Source: Pseudomonadota bacterium
GTDB taxonomy: Bacteria; Pseudomonadota; Alphaproteobacteria; Dongiales; Dongiaceae
Direction of reading: 5' to 3'
Length of the DNA: 64,000 bases
Assembly (NCBI GenBank): GCA_016183985.1
Contig: JACPDN010000015.1
Location: 1-64,000 of the forward strand
The notes beneath the pieces are model-generated. The model saw nothing but the letters and a program-made list of their open reading frames with translations. It had not been told where the DNA came from and ran no database searches. A program made the position numbers and the translations under genes. Below, piece by piece: positions 1 to 9,998 of the stretch (within the stretch, counting starts at the first letter, position 1; each line of letters begins with the position of its first letter).

Positions 1-1673
1 CTATTGCCGGTGATGGCATTGGCCAGCGCGTTGCCCGTGCCGTTGATATTGGCGCTCCCGGTCAGCGTCAGGTTGTCGACATTGGTCAGCGCCGCCAGGC
101 TCCAGCTGATCGAGCTCTCCACCGTGTCGGTGCCGCCGCCAACATTGTTGGCATAGCTTTCGACAATCACGTCACCGATGCTGTCCACGACGTAAGTGTC
201 ACTACCCTTGTCGCCCACCAATCTGTCATTGCCGCCGCCGCCATCCAGGCGATTGTCCCAACCGTTCCCGGTGAGGGTGTTATTGTAGGCATTGCCGGCG
301 ACCGAACCGCCAATTCCCATGCCAACAACCAGGTTCTCAAAATTCGTGCCGAGCGTGTAGGGGCCGTCAAACCCTACTTCGACAGTGTCCGTGCCTTCGC
401 CGGCATTTTCGACGATGGTGTCGGCATCATCGATGACGTAGTAATCGTCACCTTTGCCGCCAGATAATGTATCCGCGCCACCGGCACCGGCCAGTCGGTT
501 TGCCGAAGCGTTGCCATAGGCAACGTCATCGCTCAAGCTGCCAAAGAAAGTACTGGCGGCAGTGCCCGTGAGATAGAATGCCTCAACCGAACTTGTATAA
601 TTTCCACCAAGATTGATGTTGCCCGACGTCTGGATGACATCGAGGCCATCATCGGTTGCCGCAACACTGCTGAGCAATGTTCCAGTAAAGATATAGGTGT
701 CGTTACCGAGACTGCCGTAATACACGTCGTTGGTGCCAAGCCAGAACGTGTTATTGAGTTCGTTGCCGATTACGGTATCGGCATAGCTGCTGCCTTTGAA
801 GTTCTCGATATTGGCGCCGAAGGCAATGCCGATTGCTTGCGAATCTCCATATAGAGTGGTCGCGCCGTTGTTCAAATCGATGCCGATCCCTGCATGCAAC
901 TGGCTGGCGTCGATCGTGTCGACGCCGCCGGCATCCCAGATGGCGAAGGTGTTGCCATCGTCCTTGAGGTAATAGGTATCGTTGCCGGTGTGATAGGTCA
1001 TGTTGGCGCCGTACATGTATTGCAGCGCCAGAATGTCGTAGACCATCGGTGTCGACGGATTGCCCCAGTCGTAATAGGGGCTGGACTCCGTGTACGACAT
1101 GATCGTGTAGAACGTCGCATCGTACTGGGTCGGCATGATCGGCTGGCCGCTATCGCCCAGCTCGAATGAATGCTTCAGACCGAGGGCATGGCCGAGTTCA
1201 TGGATGATGGTCTCCATGCCGAAATCGCCGGCCCCGAGATATCCGCTGATATCCGAGTAGGGATCCAGCCAGATGTCGCCACCCCACGGATCCGTGCTGG
1301 GATAATAGGCCCAGGCGAGCGCACCCTCATCGCCGACCTCGCCGCTGAAGGCGACGCGAATGTCGCCGACGCTGCTGGCCGTGTCCGATACCTGCGTGAA
1401 GGTGATGTTGGCGACGGCCGAAAAGGACGCCAGCGCCGTCTTGAATGCCGTCTGCTCCGTGGCCGTCAGGCCGCGATAGCCGGCCCAATCCGGCTCATAT
1501 CCGTCATAGCTGCTGTCCCAGACCGCGCTGGCGGTAGGAAAGCTGTAGCTGATATTGACCGCAGTTCCGACGCCGTCGCTACCCCATTTGACCCCAGAGA
1601 GCAGGGCGTCCGTGGTGAGATTGTTCGAAAGAGGGACCGTCGAGATGGGGCTGCTGCTGGTGGGTGTTGACAC
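1..1673 (-). CDS. Serralysin-family (M10B) metalloprotease with RTX repeats; C-terminus runs off the left edge
   Basis: Minus-strand reading from GTG at 1673 (in-frame TGA just upstream) gives ...METIIHELGHALGLKHSFELGDSGQPIMPTQYD...TIMSY... (HExxHxxGxxH plus Met-turn), followed by RTX-like repeats (GGAGGADTLSGGKGDDYYVIDDADT, LDGGGGNDRLVGDKGSDTYVVDS). Confidence 0.9.
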   Translation of the reverse strand, partial: MSTPTSSSPISTVPLSNNLTTDALLSGVKWGSDGVGTAVNISYSFPTASAVWDSSYDGYEPDWAGYRGLTATEQTAFKTALASFSAVANITFTQVSDTASSVGDIRVAFSGEVGDEGALAWAYYPSTDPWGGDIWLDPYSDISGYLGAGDFGMETIIHELGHALGLKHSFELGDSGQPIMPTQYDATFYTIMSYTESSPYYDWGNPSTPMVYDILALQYMYGANMTYHTGNDTYYLKDDGNTFAIWDAGGVDTIDASQLHAGIGIDLNNGATTLYGDSQAIGIAFGANIENFKGSSYADTVIGNELNNTFWLGTNDVYYGSLGNDTYIFTGTLLSSVAATDDGLDVIQTSGNINLGGNYTSSVEAFYLTGTAASTFFGSLSDDVAYGNASANRLAGAGGADTLSGGKGDDYYVIDDADTIVENAGEGTDTVEVGFDGPYTLGTNFENLVVGMGIGGSVAGNAYNNTLTGNGWDNRLDGGGGNDRLVGDKGSDTYVVDSIGDVIVESYANNVGGGTDTVESSISWSLAALTNVDNLTLTGSANINGTGNALANAITGN

Positions 1674-1921
1674 GATCAGACCTGCTCTTGGGGATCACGG
1701 ATTACGAGAATGAGGCTCGCATCCTATCCGGAAAGGTGTCAACAAGGCTGTTAAAGTTTATTAAATAATTTCAGGAATTTGCGCCTAAATATGCAGCATT
1801 TGCATCCTTTATTGATAACCGACCTCTATCGCAAAGGCGATGAACTTTGCGAGGCAAATAACCACAATAGTGTGCATATGGTTTATAGTGATCGTCTGGC
1901 GGCAGGCGGACATATCGCCCC

Positions 1922-2200
1922 TCACTCCAGCGGGATGCCTTCTTCCTTGGCGACGGCGCGGTAGATCTCGCAGGCCTTATCGGGGTTGCCGGCGGCAAGC
2001 GCCTCGCCCCCTTCGTTCATCCTGGCATTGGCCGCCGTCACCTTGAGGCTGTCTTCCTCAGTTTTGGCCGCACCGGCCTTTTCGCCGAGTGCCGTCGAGA
2101 CCTTGACCATTAGATCGACCGCCTCCTGCTGATCGCAGGCAAGGACGGGAGACGCCGACAGCACGAAAAGTGCCGCGATGGACGTAACGAGTTTTTTCAT
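1922..2200 (-). CDS. Small secreted/periplasmic protein of unknown function
   Basis: 92 aa with signal peptide MKKLVTSIAALFVLSASPVLA; overlaps the end of the next gene by 4 nt. Confidence 0.75.
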   Translation of the reverse strand: MKKLVTSIAALFVLSASPVLACDQQEAVDLMVKVSTALGEKAGAAKTEEDSLKVTAANARMNEGGEALAAGNPDKACEIYRAVAKEEGIPLE

Positions 2201-3303
2201 GCGGCGAGCTGCTTCAGCTTCTTCATCAGATATTCGAGGTTGTCGTTGCCGATATCCTCGAACTGGGTGAGCACGCGCTCGATGACGCGGGCCGAGAAAC
2301 GGGCGCGATCATTGGCGCCGCCGTCATATTCCGTCTCGCGCGCCACGTCGAAGGCAACGCGGAAGGCCGGATAGAGATTGGCCGGAAGCGGCGTGCGCTG
2401 ATAGATTGATTGCAGGCCGAGCTTGCCCTCATCATGAATGAGAACGCGGGCATTCACGACCGACATATTGGCGAGCACGGCCAGGCTCGCCTCGAAGAAA
2501 GTAAGGTCACCCGTGCAAAGCGTGCGCAGGATCAGCGACGGTGTCAGGCGTCTTGTGTCCCGCAATTGCTGCACAAGTTCGACCACATCGGCTGATTTGG
2601 AACCCGGCGGCAACAGGCCGGCGGTCGCCCGCTCACGCGCCTGCAGGACGAGATCGGCCGCCATCTCGGCCGAGATCTCCTTATGCGACAGCAGATGGTC
2701 GCGCAGCGATTCGGAGACCAGTGCCACGATCTTTTCAGAAACACGCAGCGGCAGGTTGCTGCGTGCCACCAGCGAATTGCTGACCGCAGGGTCGCTACCG
2801 AACTTGGCGAAAGCCTTCTCCAGGTCGGCATCCTTGAGCGCCGCCCCCGGATTGTTGACCAGGGTCGCCACCACATTGCCGGACTTGCCGTGATCGATGA
2901 GCGCATTGGCAACATCGCCGGAAACATTGGCGCGGCGTGCCACCGCTGTCTGCTTTTCAGCACCCGACAAACGGATGATTTCGATGAGGTCGCTGTCCGA
3001 AAGCACAGTCGAGAATTCGAGGACCGGCAACGACACTGCCTCGACATCCTTGGCCAGGCTGAGCGCCACATCCTTGGGCAATTCGGGACTGGATTTCAGA
3101 TTGATCGATAGCGCCTCACGCACGCGCACTTCAGCGTCGCGCACCATGATGCGGAAAATTTCTTCGGCGAGCTGCCTTTCGGCAGGCGACAATTCGGTCT
3201 CGTAGAAGGCCTTGGCGACCTTGGTCGCCGTCTCGACCCGCGCGTCGGGCGACGGATCGGTCATCAGTTTGCGGACATCGGCTTCCGTCAGCATGCCTGC
3301 CAT
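2197..3303 (-). CDS. DUF2336-like helical repeat protein
   Basis: 368 aa, HEAT-like helical repeats (ALSLAKDVEAVSLPVLEFSTVLSDSDLIEIIRLSGAEKQTAVARR), typical of alphaproteobacterial DUF2336 proteins. Confidence 0.75.
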   Translation of the reverse strand: MAGMLTEADVRKLMTDPSPDARVETATKVAKAFYETELSPAERQLAEEIFRIMVRDAEVRVREALSINLKSSPELPKDVALSLAKDVEAVSLPVLEFSTVLSDSDLIEIIRLSGAEKQTAVARRANVSGDVANALIDHGKSGNVVATLVNNPGAALKDADLEKAFAKFGSDPAVSNSLVARSNLPLRVSEKIVALVSESLRDHLLSHKEISAEMAADLVLQARERATAGLLPPGSKSADVVELVQQLRDTRRLTPSLILRTLCTGDLTFFEASLAVLANMSVVNARVLIHDEGKLGLQSIYQRTPLPANLYPAFRVAFDVARETEYDGGANDRARFSARVIERVLTQFEDIGNDNLEYLMKKLKQLAA

Positions 3304-3424
3304 CGAGGCTACTCCAGTTTTAGCGAGCCCATCGGCTCTATGGTGCCATCAAGATCACCTAATCCACAATTAGTTAAAGTAGTGGTAACGCCCTGAGTCG
3401 TCGACATTTAAAATTTTGCACAAT

Positions 3425-3499
3425 CACGTACTTAGATGGCACGCACTTAGATGGCACGTACTTAGGCGGCACGCGCCTAGGCACCACGTAGCTGGGCGA
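3425..3499. repeat. Five degenerate tandem copies of a 15-bp unit
   Basis: CACGTACTTAGATGG / CACGCACTTAGATGG / CACGTACTTAGGCGG / CACGCGCCTAGGCAC / CACGTAGCTGGGCGA. Confidence 0.85.
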
Positions 3500-3515
3500 T
3501 ACCAGCCCCGTGGAT

Positions 3516-4838
3516 TTACCCGACGGCCTGTTTCAGCGCCTTGCCCATTTTCTCGACGATCTCATCGATCTGCCCATCGGCAAGGTTGAAGGGCGGCGCC
3601 AGAGTGATGTGATCACCGCTCTTGCCGTCGATACAACCGCCTGCAGGATAGGTTATCAGTCCTTCCGCCATGCTGGCCTGGCGGAATTTCAGCCACTTTT
3701 TCTTGGCCGGATCAAAAGCTTGCTTTGTCTCACGATCAGCCACGAGCTCAAGGCCGATGAAAAGGCCGCGGCCGCGAATGTCACCGATATGCGGATGCTG
3801 GCCGAAGGCGTCGTTGAGCCGGGCACGCAGCTTGGTACTGAGATCCCGCACACGGGCGAGCAGGTTCTCCTCCGCGATCACGTCCTGCACGGCAAGTGCT
3901 GCGGCACAGGCCATCGTATGACCGGCATAGGTGTGGCCATGCTTCAACTGGCCTGATCCCTTCTCCAAGGCACCCACGATCTTGTCATGGGCCAGGAAGG
4001 CGCCGATCGGTTGATAACCGGCGCCAAGCCCCTTGGCCATGGTGAGGATGTCCGGCGTCACACCGTCTTCGGCGCAGGCATAGAGGTGCCCGGTACGACC
4101 CATGCCGCACATTACTTCGTCGAACACCAGCAGCACGCCATAGCGGTCACAGATGGCGCGCAGACGTGCCAGATAACCGGGCACCGGTTCGGCACAGCCC
4201 AATGACGAACCGGCAATGGGCTCGGCGAAGAATGCCGCCACCGTTTCCGGCCCGCGCTTGAGGATGGCTGCCTCCAGTTCGTCGGCGATGCGGATACCGT
4301 ACTGCTCCGCACTCTCATCGGCACGGCGCTCGCGGTATTCGTAGCAGGGTGAGATATGCGTGACAGGCAGCAGCAACGGCTCGTAGGTCTGGCGCCTGTT
4401 CACATCATGGCCCAGGGACAAGGCGCCCAGAGTGTTGCCATGATAGCTGCGTTCGCGGGCGATGAAATGGCGGCGCTGCGGCTCGCCGATCTCCAGGAAA
4501 TACTGGCGCGCCAGTTTCATCGCTGCCTCGATGGCCTCCGAACCACCGGAAACGAAGAAGGCGTGGTTGAGGCCGTCGGGAGCCTGCGCCGTCAACCTGT
4601 CGGCCAGAGCTTCCATGGCCGGATGGGTGAAGAAGGCTGAATAGGCGAAGGGAAGCTCTCCGACCTGACGCCTCACCGCCTCGATCACCTTGGGATGGCT
4701 GTGGCCGAGGCACGACACGGCCGGGCCACCAGAGGCGTCAAGATAGCGCTTTCCGGTGCTGTCGATCACATAGGCGCCGTCGCCCTTGACGGCGGCAGGC
4801 AGCGGGTTGCGCAGGTCGCGATGCAAGACGTGGGACAT
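3516..4838 (-). CDS. Class III (omega) PLP-dependent aminotransferase
   Basis: 440 aa; SGGSEAIEAAMKLARQYF, LLVFDEVMCGMGRTG, LTMAKGLGAGYQPIGA motifs. Confidence 0.9.
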   Translation of the reverse strand: MSHVLHRDLRNPLPAAVKGDGAYVIDSTGKRYLDASGGPAVSCLGHSHPKVIEAVRRQVGELPFAYSAFFTHPAMEALADRLTAQAPDGLNHAFFVSGGSEAIEAAMKLARQYFLEIGEPQRRHFIARERSYHGNTLGALSLGHDVNRRQTYEPLLLPVTHISPCYEYRERRADESAEQYGIRIADELEAAILKRGPETVAAFFAEPIAGSSLGCAEPVPGYLARLRAICDRYGVLLVFDEVMCGMGRTGHLYACAEDGVTPDILTMAKGLGAGYQPIGAFLAHDKIVGALEKGSGQLKHGHTYAGHTMACAAALAVQDVIAEENLLARVRDLSTKLRARLNDAFGQHPHIGDIRGRGLFIGLELVADRETKQAFDPAKKKWLKFRQASMAEGLITYPAGGCIDGKSGDHITLAPPFNLADGQIDEIVEKMGKALKQAVG

Positions 4839-4864
4839 GATGCGGGTTTCTTTGCTGGTAGGTA

Positions 4865-5515
4865 TCAGGATTGCGGAGCGGCAAGCACGCCGGCGATGAG
4901 CTCGTTGAAGACATTGCCAAGGGCAGTTTCGAACGCCGCGACGATCGCCGGCAGGCCGCCGCCACTTGCCGGTTGACGCGCCTCGGCCGAAATCGATTTC
5001 ACGATCTTGCGTTCGGGCATCTTGACCAGCTTGGCGGTGATGCGGACCACGGCCTCGCCGGCACCACCATTATAGGCTGCCTCGAAATCGCGCAGTTCCG
5101 ATTGCAGGATGTAATCAGGCTTGAGGCCCGCGGAATCGCGCCCCACGGCCAGTTGCGGCACGACATCTTCGAAAGCCTCGATCAACCGCGACTGCACCAG
5201 TGCCGGCGCCGCATCCGACCAGACACCTTCCGCAAAGTACTCGATGCGGTTGGCCGCACGTGTGAGCGCGATGCGGTTGGTGGCAAGATCGGCGCCGGCT
5301 TTCGGCTCAGCCACGACCAACTGCCAATCAAGCACCGGCGGATCGGACACGGGCGCCACCTTGGGCGACACGGAATAGAGATTGAGCGGCTTGTTGACCT
5401 CGGGGATGACATTGCAGGCAGCAAGCAGCCCACCCGCACCCAGCAACAACGTAGCGCGGCGACTGATCGACCGGATCGATTGAGTATCGGCAGAATGCAT
5501 CACGGGATCGATCAT
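4865..5515 (-). CDS. ABC-type transport auxiliary lipoprotein (PqiC/DUF330-like)
   Basis: Lipobox LLAACNV; LNLYSVSPK start of the mature domain; position in the MCE operon. Confidence 0.85.
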   Translation of the reverse strand: MIDPVMHSADTQSIRSISRRATLLLGAGGLLAACNVIPEVNKPLNLYSVSPKVAPVSDPPVLDWQLVVAEPKAGADLATNRIALTRAANRIEYFAEGVWSDAAPALVQSRLIEAFEDVVPQLAVGRDSAGLKPDYILQSELRDFEAAYNGGAGEAVVRITAKLVKMPERKIVKSISAEARQPASGGGLPAIVAAFETALGNVFNELIAGVLAAPQS

Positions 5516-6450
5516 GGAGCAGGCACACCTTTATTGCGGTCGGAAAGGAAGAAGCGCGCCGGGTCGCGCTCCAATTCCTGGGAAATGCGGGCCATGGAAG
5601 CGACGAGGTCGCGCATCTGGGCCAGAAGATCGGTCGCCTCGTAAAGTGCCGTGCCGGAGAACTGCCGCAGCGGCTCGCGGTTCTCGGCGACCAAGGCGTT
5701 CATCTGGTCGGACGTATTTTCGAACGACTTTGCCATCTTCTCGAAAGCATCGACCGCCTTTTGCGCTTCTTTGGCCGCCGGACCCAAGGTCTTCTGCAGA
5801 TCGGAAGCAAGCTTGCTGAAGCGATCCCCCGCCTCCCCCACCCGGTTCACGGCGGCATCGCTATCGGCCAGCAAGGCATCGATCTGCGGCCCGCGTTCCT
5901 TGAGGCCAGCCGAGAGGTCGCGCAGATTGGCGAGTGTCTCGTTCAGCGCCTCCTGGTTCTCGCGCGAGAGCATCGCATTGAGATTGTTGGCGATGCGATC
6001 GATCTTGGCGATGAGGTCAGGTGCCTGCCGCGTCAGACGCTCGAGTGCCGAGGCTGCTGCAGGAACTTCGCTACCCGCCGGCAGCAGGGGCTGCGAGGAA
6101 CTGCCGCGGCTGACCGACATGCCGACACCGCCGGCAAGGCTCTGCAGTTCAAGGGTCGCCTGAGAGTCGACGCGGATTGGTGTGCCGGCGCGTACCTGAA
6201 AATCGACACGGGCCAAGGCGCTGTCGTCGGGATCGATGCGCACGTCGGTGACGCGCCCGACCGGAATGCCGCCAAAATTGACAGTGCTGTCGACACGCAG
6301 CTGCGAGACGGAGCCGGAGAAGCGCGCGTAATAGCCGTTATAGGTGACCTGACCCTGAAACTTCGCCGCCCACAGCACGAAGATGAAGGCGCCCGCCAGG
6401 AGCAGCAGCACGAAGCTGCCAACCGCCAGATGCCGAGCCCTTGTTTCCAT
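5512..6450 (-). CDS. MlaD/MCE-domain substrate-binding protein
   Basis: N-terminal TM, then YNGYYARFSGSVSQLRVDSTVNFGGIPVGRVTDVRID (MCE domain). Confidence 0.92.
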   Translation of the reverse strand: METRARHLAVGSFVLLLLAGAFIFVLWAAKFQGQVTYNGYYARFSGSVSQLRVDSTVNFGGIPVGRVTDVRIDPDDSALARVDFQVRAGTPIRVDSQATLELQSLAGGVGMSVSRGSSSQPLLPAGSEVPAAASALERLTRQAPDLIAKIDRIANNLNAMLSRENQEALNETLANLRDLSAGLKERGPQIDALLADSDAAVNRVGEAGDRFSKLASDLQKTLGPAAKEAQKAVDAFEKMAKSFENTSDQMNALVAENREPLRQFSGTALYEATDLLAQMRDLVASMARISQELERDPARFFLSDRNKGVPAP

Positions 6451-6487
6451 GATCCTGTCGTTCCTTTGCTGATACTGGACTTAGACG

Positions 6488-7261
6488 CTACTGAGCGCCG
6501 ATACCGGCGGCCCGGGCGCGCGGTCCGTGGAAATATTCCTTGATCCACGGATGCTCGTCCTTGAGGTGCTCTTCGAGCGTGCCCACCCGGATGCGCCGGT
6601 CGATGAGGATAGCGATTCGGTCGCAGATCGCCACCAGAGAGTCGAGGTCATGCGTGATCATGACCACCGTAAGTCCCAGGCTTCGTTGGAGATTGCGGAT
6701 GAGCTGGTCGAATTCGGCGGCGCCGATTGGATCGAGCCCCGCCGTCGGCTCATCAAGAAAGAGGATGTCGGGATCAAGCGCCAGCGCACGGGCGAGACCC
6801 GCCCTCTTCTTCATGCCGCCGGAAAGCTGCGAGGGATACTTCGCCCCCGCCTCGGCCGGCAGGCCCGAGAGCCGGATCTTCAGCGCCGCCAGCTCGTCCA
6901 TCAGCTGGGGGGAGAGATCCGTATGCTCGCGCATCGGCGCCTGCACGTTCTCGGCCACAGTGAGCGATGAAAAGAGCGCGCCATTCTGAAAGAGGACGCC
7001 CCAGCGCGCCTCGATCTTCGTGCGCTCCGAATCGCTGATCTGGTCCATGCGCTGCCCCAGGACCGATATCGACCCGGAAGCTTGTCGGTTGAGGCCGATA
7101 ATGGTCCGCATCAGGACCGATTTGCCCGCCCCTGACCCACCGACAACACCGATCACCTCCCCCCGGCGCACATCGAGATCAAGACCGTCATGCAGCACCT
7201 GTTTGCCGAAACGGTTGACGATGCCGCGGAGTGAAATGACGTTATCCTGCTTTTGCGCCAT
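6488..7261 (-). CDS. MlaF-like ABC transporter ATP-binding protein
   Basis: Walker A GGSGAGKS, signature LSGGMKKRAGLARAL, Walker B ILFLDEPTAGLDP. Start trimmed to MAQKQDN. Confidence 0.92.
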   Translation of the reverse strand: MAQKQDNVISLRGIVNRFGKQVLHDGLDLDVRRGEVIGVVGGSGAGKSVLMRTIIGLNRQASGSISVLGQRMDQISDSERTKIEARWGVLFQNGALFSSLTVAENVQAPMREHTDLSPQLMDELAALKIRLSGLPAEAGAKYPSQLSGGMKKRAGLARALALDPDILFLDEPTAGLDPIGAAEFDQLIRNLQRSLGLTVVMITHDLDSLVAICDRIAILIDRRIRVGTLEEHLKDEHPWIKEYFHGPRARAAGIGAQ

Positions 7262-7265
7262 CCCT

Positions 7266-8393
7266 CTATACCCCGATATAGGAGAAGAGGATGGAGAAGA
7301 GCGCATCGACGATGATGACGAGGAAGATCGCCTCCACCACCGACCGTGTTGTGAGGCGGCCGACGCTTTCGGCACTGCCCGAGACGCGCAGGCCTTCGAA
7401 ACAACCAATCAGGGCGATAAGGGCCGCAAAAAACGGCGCCTTCACGATGCCGACCCAAAAGTGATTGACCGTGATCGCCTGGTTGAGGAGGCCGAGATAC
7501 TGGCCAAAGCTGATATCGAGCAGCACCAGGCACATGAGGCCGCCACCGAGCAGGCCCATCATGTCGGCAAAAAAGGTGAGCAGCGGCAATGCCACCATCA
7601 GGGCGATAACACGGGGGACGACCAGCACGTCCATGGGGTCGAGGCCAATGGTGCGCAGAGCATCCACCTCCTCATTCACCTGCATCGTACCTATCTGGGC
7701 GGTGAAGGCCGAACCGGAGCGGCCGGCGACCACGATGGCGGTGAGCAGCACCGCCATTTCACGCAGGACCGAGATCCCCAGCATGTTGATGGTGAAGGTC
7801 TGGGCGCCGAAGCGCGCCAGCTGATCCGCGCCCTGGAAGGCCAGCACGACGCCGACCAGCAGATTGATGAGGCCGACGATCGGCAGCGCATTGAGCCCGG
7901 TCTGTTCGAGATGCGAGAAGATAGCGTTCCAGCGCAGCTTCCAGGGCGTCATCGTCAGGCGCGCCAGGGCGCTCATCAGTCCGCCGAAGAAGGCCAGCAG
8001 GTCGCGGCTTTCGGTGAGGATGCTTTCGACCGAGGCACCGATCTCAGCCACCTTGTCGCCGAGATTACGCCGGTGTGGCTCGGACGGCAGCACGTCCTGG
8101 ATCTCAACCACACGCTTCAGCAGGACGGCGAGGTCGGGATCGCCCTCCTTCGTCTCTACCTTGAAGCCGGCTTCGACCAAGGCGTTGCCATGGCGCCGGA
8201 TCAACCAGGCACCGGAGGTATCGAGCTGGTCCATCGCGGCAAGATCGATGAGCGCGGCCTTCCCCTTGGCCTCCGCTGGAATGGCGAGGTCACGGGCGAG
8301 GCGCGTTGCATGATCGATGGTCCAAGCCCCGCCACATGACCAGATGGCCATGCTGCCGCTGGTGCTGAATTTGACCCAGCCGGGGTCGTTCAT
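7266..8393 (-). CDS. MlaE-like permease with N-terminal STAS-like domain
   Basis: STAS-like N-terminus (AALIDLAAMDQLDTSGAWLIRR); VVAGRSGSAFTAQIGTMQVNEEVDALRTIGLDPM permease motif. Confidence 0.92.
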   Translation of the reverse strand: MNDPGWVKFSTSGSMAIWSCGGAWTIDHATRLARDLAIPAEAKGKAALIDLAAMDQLDTSGAWLIRRHGNALVEAGFKVETKEGDPDLAVLLKRVVEIQDVLPSEPHRRNLGDKVAEIGASVESILTESRDLLAFFGGLMSALARLTMTPWKLRWNAIFSHLEQTGLNALPIVGLINLLVGVVLAFQGADQLARFGAQTFTINMLGISVLREMAVLLTAIVVAGRSGSAFTAQIGTMQVNEEVDALRTIGLDPMDVLVVPRVIALMVALPLLTFFADMMGLLGGGLMCLVLLDISFGQYLGLLNQAITVNHFWVGIVKAPFFAALIALIGCFEGLRVSGSAESVGRLTTRSVVEAIFLVIIVDALFSILFSYIGV

Positions 8394-8406
8394 AGGTGCC
8401 TCAAAT

Positions 8407-8434
8407 GCAAAACGGGCTGCAGTCTAGCAGCCCG
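8407..8434 (-). terminator. Rho-independent terminator of the decarboxylase gene or operon-internal hairpin
   Basis: CGGGCTGC-AGTCTA-GCAGCCCG perfect 8-bp stem, followed on the minus strand by TTTTGCATTT. It sits between the MlaE start (8393) and the decarboxylase stop (8468). Confidence 0.6.
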
Positions 8435-8467
8435 CCCTGACACGGCAACGATGGAACCGCTTGATGC

Positions 8468-9733
8468 CTAGATAAAATAGGCCTTCAATGGGTCGAAGCC
8501 ATTGAAATTAATGGCAGAATAGGTCGTGGTATAGGCTCCGGTCGAATGCAGCCGAACCCGGTCGCCCGCCTTCAGGTCCAGCGGCAGGCGGTAATTGGCC
8601 TTGTCATAGAGGATATCGGCCGAATCACAGGTGGGGCCGGCGAGAATCACCGGACCGGTTGCGGTCGCGACCGTATCCAGGGCCTCGACGCGGTAGCGGA
8701 TCGCCTCGCCCTCGGTTTCAGCCAAGCCGCCGAAACGGCCGATGTCGAGATAGACCCAGCGGCGCTCTTCGCTGGCCGATTTGCGCGAGACCAACAAAAC
8801 CTCAGCCTCGATGACACCGGCATCGGCCACCATATAGCGGCCGGGCTCGATGATGAGGCGCGGCCAAGCCTGCCCAAAATTACGCGTGATGGCGTCCGAG
8901 ATCGCGGCGCCATACGCTTCGATGCCGGCAACTCCCGGGGCGTATTCGGCCGGGAAACCACCGCCCAGATCGATCATGCTCAAGGTAACGCCCGCCTTGG
9001 CGCAGCCGTCAAACACGGCCTTGGCGCTGGCGATAGCGCGGTCCCACTGGCTGGGGTCGAGCTGCTGCGAACCAACATGGAACGAGACGCCGGTGGGCAC
9101 CAGGCCCAGTTCCTTGGCTTCGATCAGGAGCTCGCTCGCCATCTCCGGCACGCAGCCGAATTTGCGGTTGAGCGGCCACAGGGCACCTTCCGCCTCGACC
9201 AGGATGCGGCAATAAACCTGGGCGCCCGGGGCGTGGGCGGCAATCTTGCGCAATTCCTCGATCGCGTCGAATGCAAAGAGCTTCACGCCGATCGAATGCG
9301 CCCAGGCGATATCAGACGGCTTCTTGATGGTATTGCCGAAGGAGACGCGGTCCGGCGCGACGCCGGTCGCGAGCGCCGACCGGATTTCGCCGGACGAGGC
9401 CGTATCGAAGCGGGAGCCGGCAGCAGCCAGGCGCTCCAGAATCTGCGCGGCCGGGTTCGCTTTCACGGCATAGAAGATTTCGGCCAGCGGCAGGGCGGCC
9501 TGCAAAGAGGCGTATTTGCGCTCGACGACGTCGAGATCGACCACGAGGCAGGGGGTCGCCGGCTTTTCCTGGGCCAGGAACTGCAAAGCGCGTTCGGGCC
9601 GGGGGCCGGCATCGTTGGCGATGACCGCCTGCGGGGCCAGTTGGGCCCGCAACGAAGTCGCCGTCAGGTCACGGGCGCTTACTTCCTGGGAGGTCTTCTT
9701 CGACTTTGCTTGCACAGCCGCAATCTTGTTCAT
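8468..9733 (-). CDS. Ornithine/lysine (Orn/DAP/Arg group 2) PLP-dependent decarboxylase
   Basis: PCLVVDLDVVERKYASLQAALPLAEIFYAVKANPAAQIL; SFHVGSQQ; CDSADILY. Start chosen at MNKIAAV (9733); the ORF is open to 9901. Confidence 0.88.
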   Translation of the reverse strand: MNKIAAVQAKSKKTSQEVSARDLTATSLRAQLAPQAVIANDAGPRPERALQFLAQEKPATPCLVVDLDVVERKYASLQAALPLAEIFYAVKANPAAQILERLAAAGSRFDTASSGEIRSALATGVAPDRVSFGNTIKKPSDIAWAHSIGVKLFAFDAIEELRKIAAHAPGAQVYCRILVEAEGALWPLNRKFGCVPEMASELLIEAKELGLVPTGVSFHVGSQQLDPSQWDRAIASAKAVFDGCAKAGVTLSMIDLGGGFPAEYAPGVAGIEAYGAAISDAITRNFGQAWPRLIIEPGRYMVADAGVIEAEVLLVSRKSASEERRWVYLDIGRFGGLAETEGEAIRYRVEALDTVATATGPVILAGPTCDSADILYDKANYRLPLDLKAGDRVRLHSTGAYTTTYSAINFNGFDPLKAYFI

Positions 9734-9900
9734 CTGCCAATTCATCCTTCGTGGGCCGATGGGGGCTTCTTCAGGGCCCCAGTGAAAACTTTCGAGGCGA
9801 AAACTACCGAGTGAAAAGACGGTGAAAATGAAATCGCCGCGCTGGAAACCCCTCCTCGGGAGGGCGAATCCCACGCGGCGAATGCCATTGTGGCGAAGCA
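9734..9900 (-). promoter_or_regulatory. Structured 5' leader of the decarboxylase; candidate speF-like regulatory RNA
   Basis: Nested hairpin at 9835-9880 (CGCCGCG-TGG...CCCTCC-CGA-GGAGGG...CCA-CGCGGCG) and GGGGC...GCCCC nearer the start codon. Confidence 0.4.
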
Positions 9901-9998
9901 ATAGATAAGAATTGTTTAGCGGGATTTGTCGTTTTTGATGGCCGGCTCAGCAGAATATTTGCGCTGGTGAGCCCCGCTCGCCCGAAGAATTTTCTGCT

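Noticed and set aside
1-1100. Glycine/aspartate repeats at the left edge considered as DNA-level repeats
   Set aside because: Explained by degenerate RTX protein repeats of the serralysin.
7020-8339. 439-aa + strand ORF
   Set aside because: Antisense to the MlaF/MlaE genes; composition is codon-mirror type with no domain signature.
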